Assembly (NCBI GenBank): GCA_023269295.1
Contig: JAHFTU010000032.1
Location: 1-12,021, forward strand
From: Candidatus Woesearchaeota archaeon
GTDB lineage: Archaea > Nanobdellota > Nanobdellia > Woesearchaeales > UBA10216
Length of the DNA stretch: 12,021 nucleotides
Direction: 5' to 3'
The notes under the pieces are model-generated. The model had not been told where the DNA came from. It searched no databases and worked only from the letters and a program-made list of their open reading frames with translations. Shown piece by piece: positions 11,756 through 12,021 of this stretch (its first letter is position 1; every line of letters begins with the position of its first letter). Made by a program: the position numbers and the translations under genes.

Positions 11756-11891
11756 TGCGGGGGACGTGATTCGAACACGCGCACCCACTAAGGGACTACC
11801 CGTTTGACGTTTTTGGTCAAGCTTTTGCTCGCATCAGCGATAAAAGGTTGTCCTCAAGGTAGCGCATTTGACCAGGCTCTGCCACCCCCGC
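11756..11891 (-). tRNA. tRNA-Leu (anticodon GAG) with intron
   Basis: A class II tRNA is visible on the minus strand. GCGGGGG pairs with CCCCCGC (7-bp acceptor), followed by A73 with no encoded CCA. The D arm GCA/UGC carries GG in the loop. The anticodon stem is CUACC/GGUAG. The long variable arm is CCC/GGG around UUAGU, and the T arm has UUCGAAU. Loop bases U-U-GAG-G-[intron]-G give anticodon GAG, which reads CUC and CUU leucine codons. The mature length is 86 nt after removing a 50-nt intron. It lies between rpo3 and eL18, 37 nt after the rpo3 stop, with no strong TATA box, so it may be cut from the operon transcript. Confidence 0.93.
11802..11851 (-). other. 50-nt archaeal tRNA intron at position 37/38
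   Basis: The intron follows G37 and precedes G38, the canonical archaeal site. UUGA of the anticodon loop pairs with UCAA near the intron 3' end. This leaves 3-nt bulges GGA and ACG on either side, so cuts after the second bulge base (GG|A and AC|G) give the mature loop, as the splicing endonuclease does in bulge-helix-bulge motifs. The outer intron-side helix is weak (only one clear pair), so the motif is a relaxed form. Inside, CUUUU-A-UCGC / GCGA-GC-AAAAG forms a hairpin. Confidence 0.82.
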
Positions 11892-11928
11892 GATAAGGGT
11901 ACAGTTCTTGATTATCTTGCTGATATGG

Positions 11929-12021
11929 TCACTTGAGGAGCTTCTCAAATTCTTCCAAGTCTTCGTCGAGTGATTTGGCAGCCTGCTCAAGTATTTCCTT
12001 GCAGTCGAGCTGTCCGAAGCT
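11929..12021 (-). CDS. rpoD: 3' end of DNA-directed RNA polymerase subunit Rpo3 (RpoD)
   Basis: The minus strand is open from the window edge to TGA at 11929-11931, giving 30 residues beginning SFGQLDCKEILEQA and ending in an acidic helix, LEEFEKLLK. This matches the end of archaeal Rpo3, where a G-Q-L-x-x-K-E-I-L element leads into a final Glu/Lys-rich helix. Rpo3 pairs with Rpo11 and nucleates RNA polymerase assembly. Position agrees: rpo3 normally precedes eL18, uL13, uS9 and rpo10. The gene continues beyond the window, so the rest cannot be judged. Confidence 0.82.
   Translation of the reverse strand, partial: SFGQLDCKEILEQAAKSLDEDLEEFEKLLK

Noticed and set aside
1..12021. CRISPR array, prophage or replication origin
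   Set aside because: No regularly spaced repeats, phage structural genes, or origin-type repeats with an orc1/cdc6 gene are present.

Overview
The window is archaeal. The evidence is the gene order rpo3 (RpoD) / eL18 / uL13 / uS9 / rpo10 (RpoN), a ~277-nt 7S SRP RNA, a tRNA-Leu with a canonical 37/38 intron, a transketolase split into two genes, a COG1325 RNA-binding protein, and TATA boxes placed about 24-29 nt before start codons (leaderless-style promoters). The leucyl-tRNA synthetase is of the bacterial type. That, with the compact overlapping genes and two toxin-antitoxin-type modules, would fit a DPANN-like or other uncultured archaeon, but the sequence here does not fix the lineage.

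Layout. 1-180: open reading frame resembling the C-terminal end of a DDE transposase, running into the next gene. 167-852 (+): AbrB-type VapB antitoxin and PIN-domain VapC toxin with a four-cysteine insertion. 860-2640 (-): split transketolase, N-terminal gene first in transcription, C-terminal gene overlapping it by 4 nt. 2700-3155 (-): COG1325 RNA-binding protein. It shares one central, near-symmetric TATA region with a divergent one-TM protein of unknown function (3211-3669, +). 3738-4691 (+): presenilin/signal-peptide-peptidase-like aspartyl protease. About 4729-5005 (+): SRP RNA with its own promoter and a hairpin-T terminator. 5079-6132 (+): HEPN protein plus a winged-helix-nucleotidyltransferase fusion, whose promoter is bracketed by two identical 16-bp palindromes. 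6129-9640 (-): leuS then nadK. 9679-12021 (-): rpo3 (3' end only), tRNA-Leu(GAG), eL18, uL13, uS9, rpo10 and an unrecognised 167-residue protein.

How the parts relate. The right half is core information processing: RNA polymerase, ribosome, a leucine tRNA and its class of synthetase. The left half mixes core metabolism (transketolase, NAD kinase), protein targeting (SRP RNA), intramembrane proteolysis and two modules of toxin-antitoxin type. The most system-like unit is the HEPN / wHTH-nucleotidyltransferase pair. The fusion protein has its own DNA-binding domain, and the two palindromes sit where a repressor would block TBP binding and transcription start, which suggests an autoregulated module. 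This regulation is inferred, not shown. I did not find an obviously new multi-gene system. The less expected items are that operator pair, the Cys4 insertion in VapC, the shared divergent promoter, the intron-containing tRNA inside the ribosomal cluster with an 11-bp hairpin against its 3' end, and the unknown gene after rpo10.
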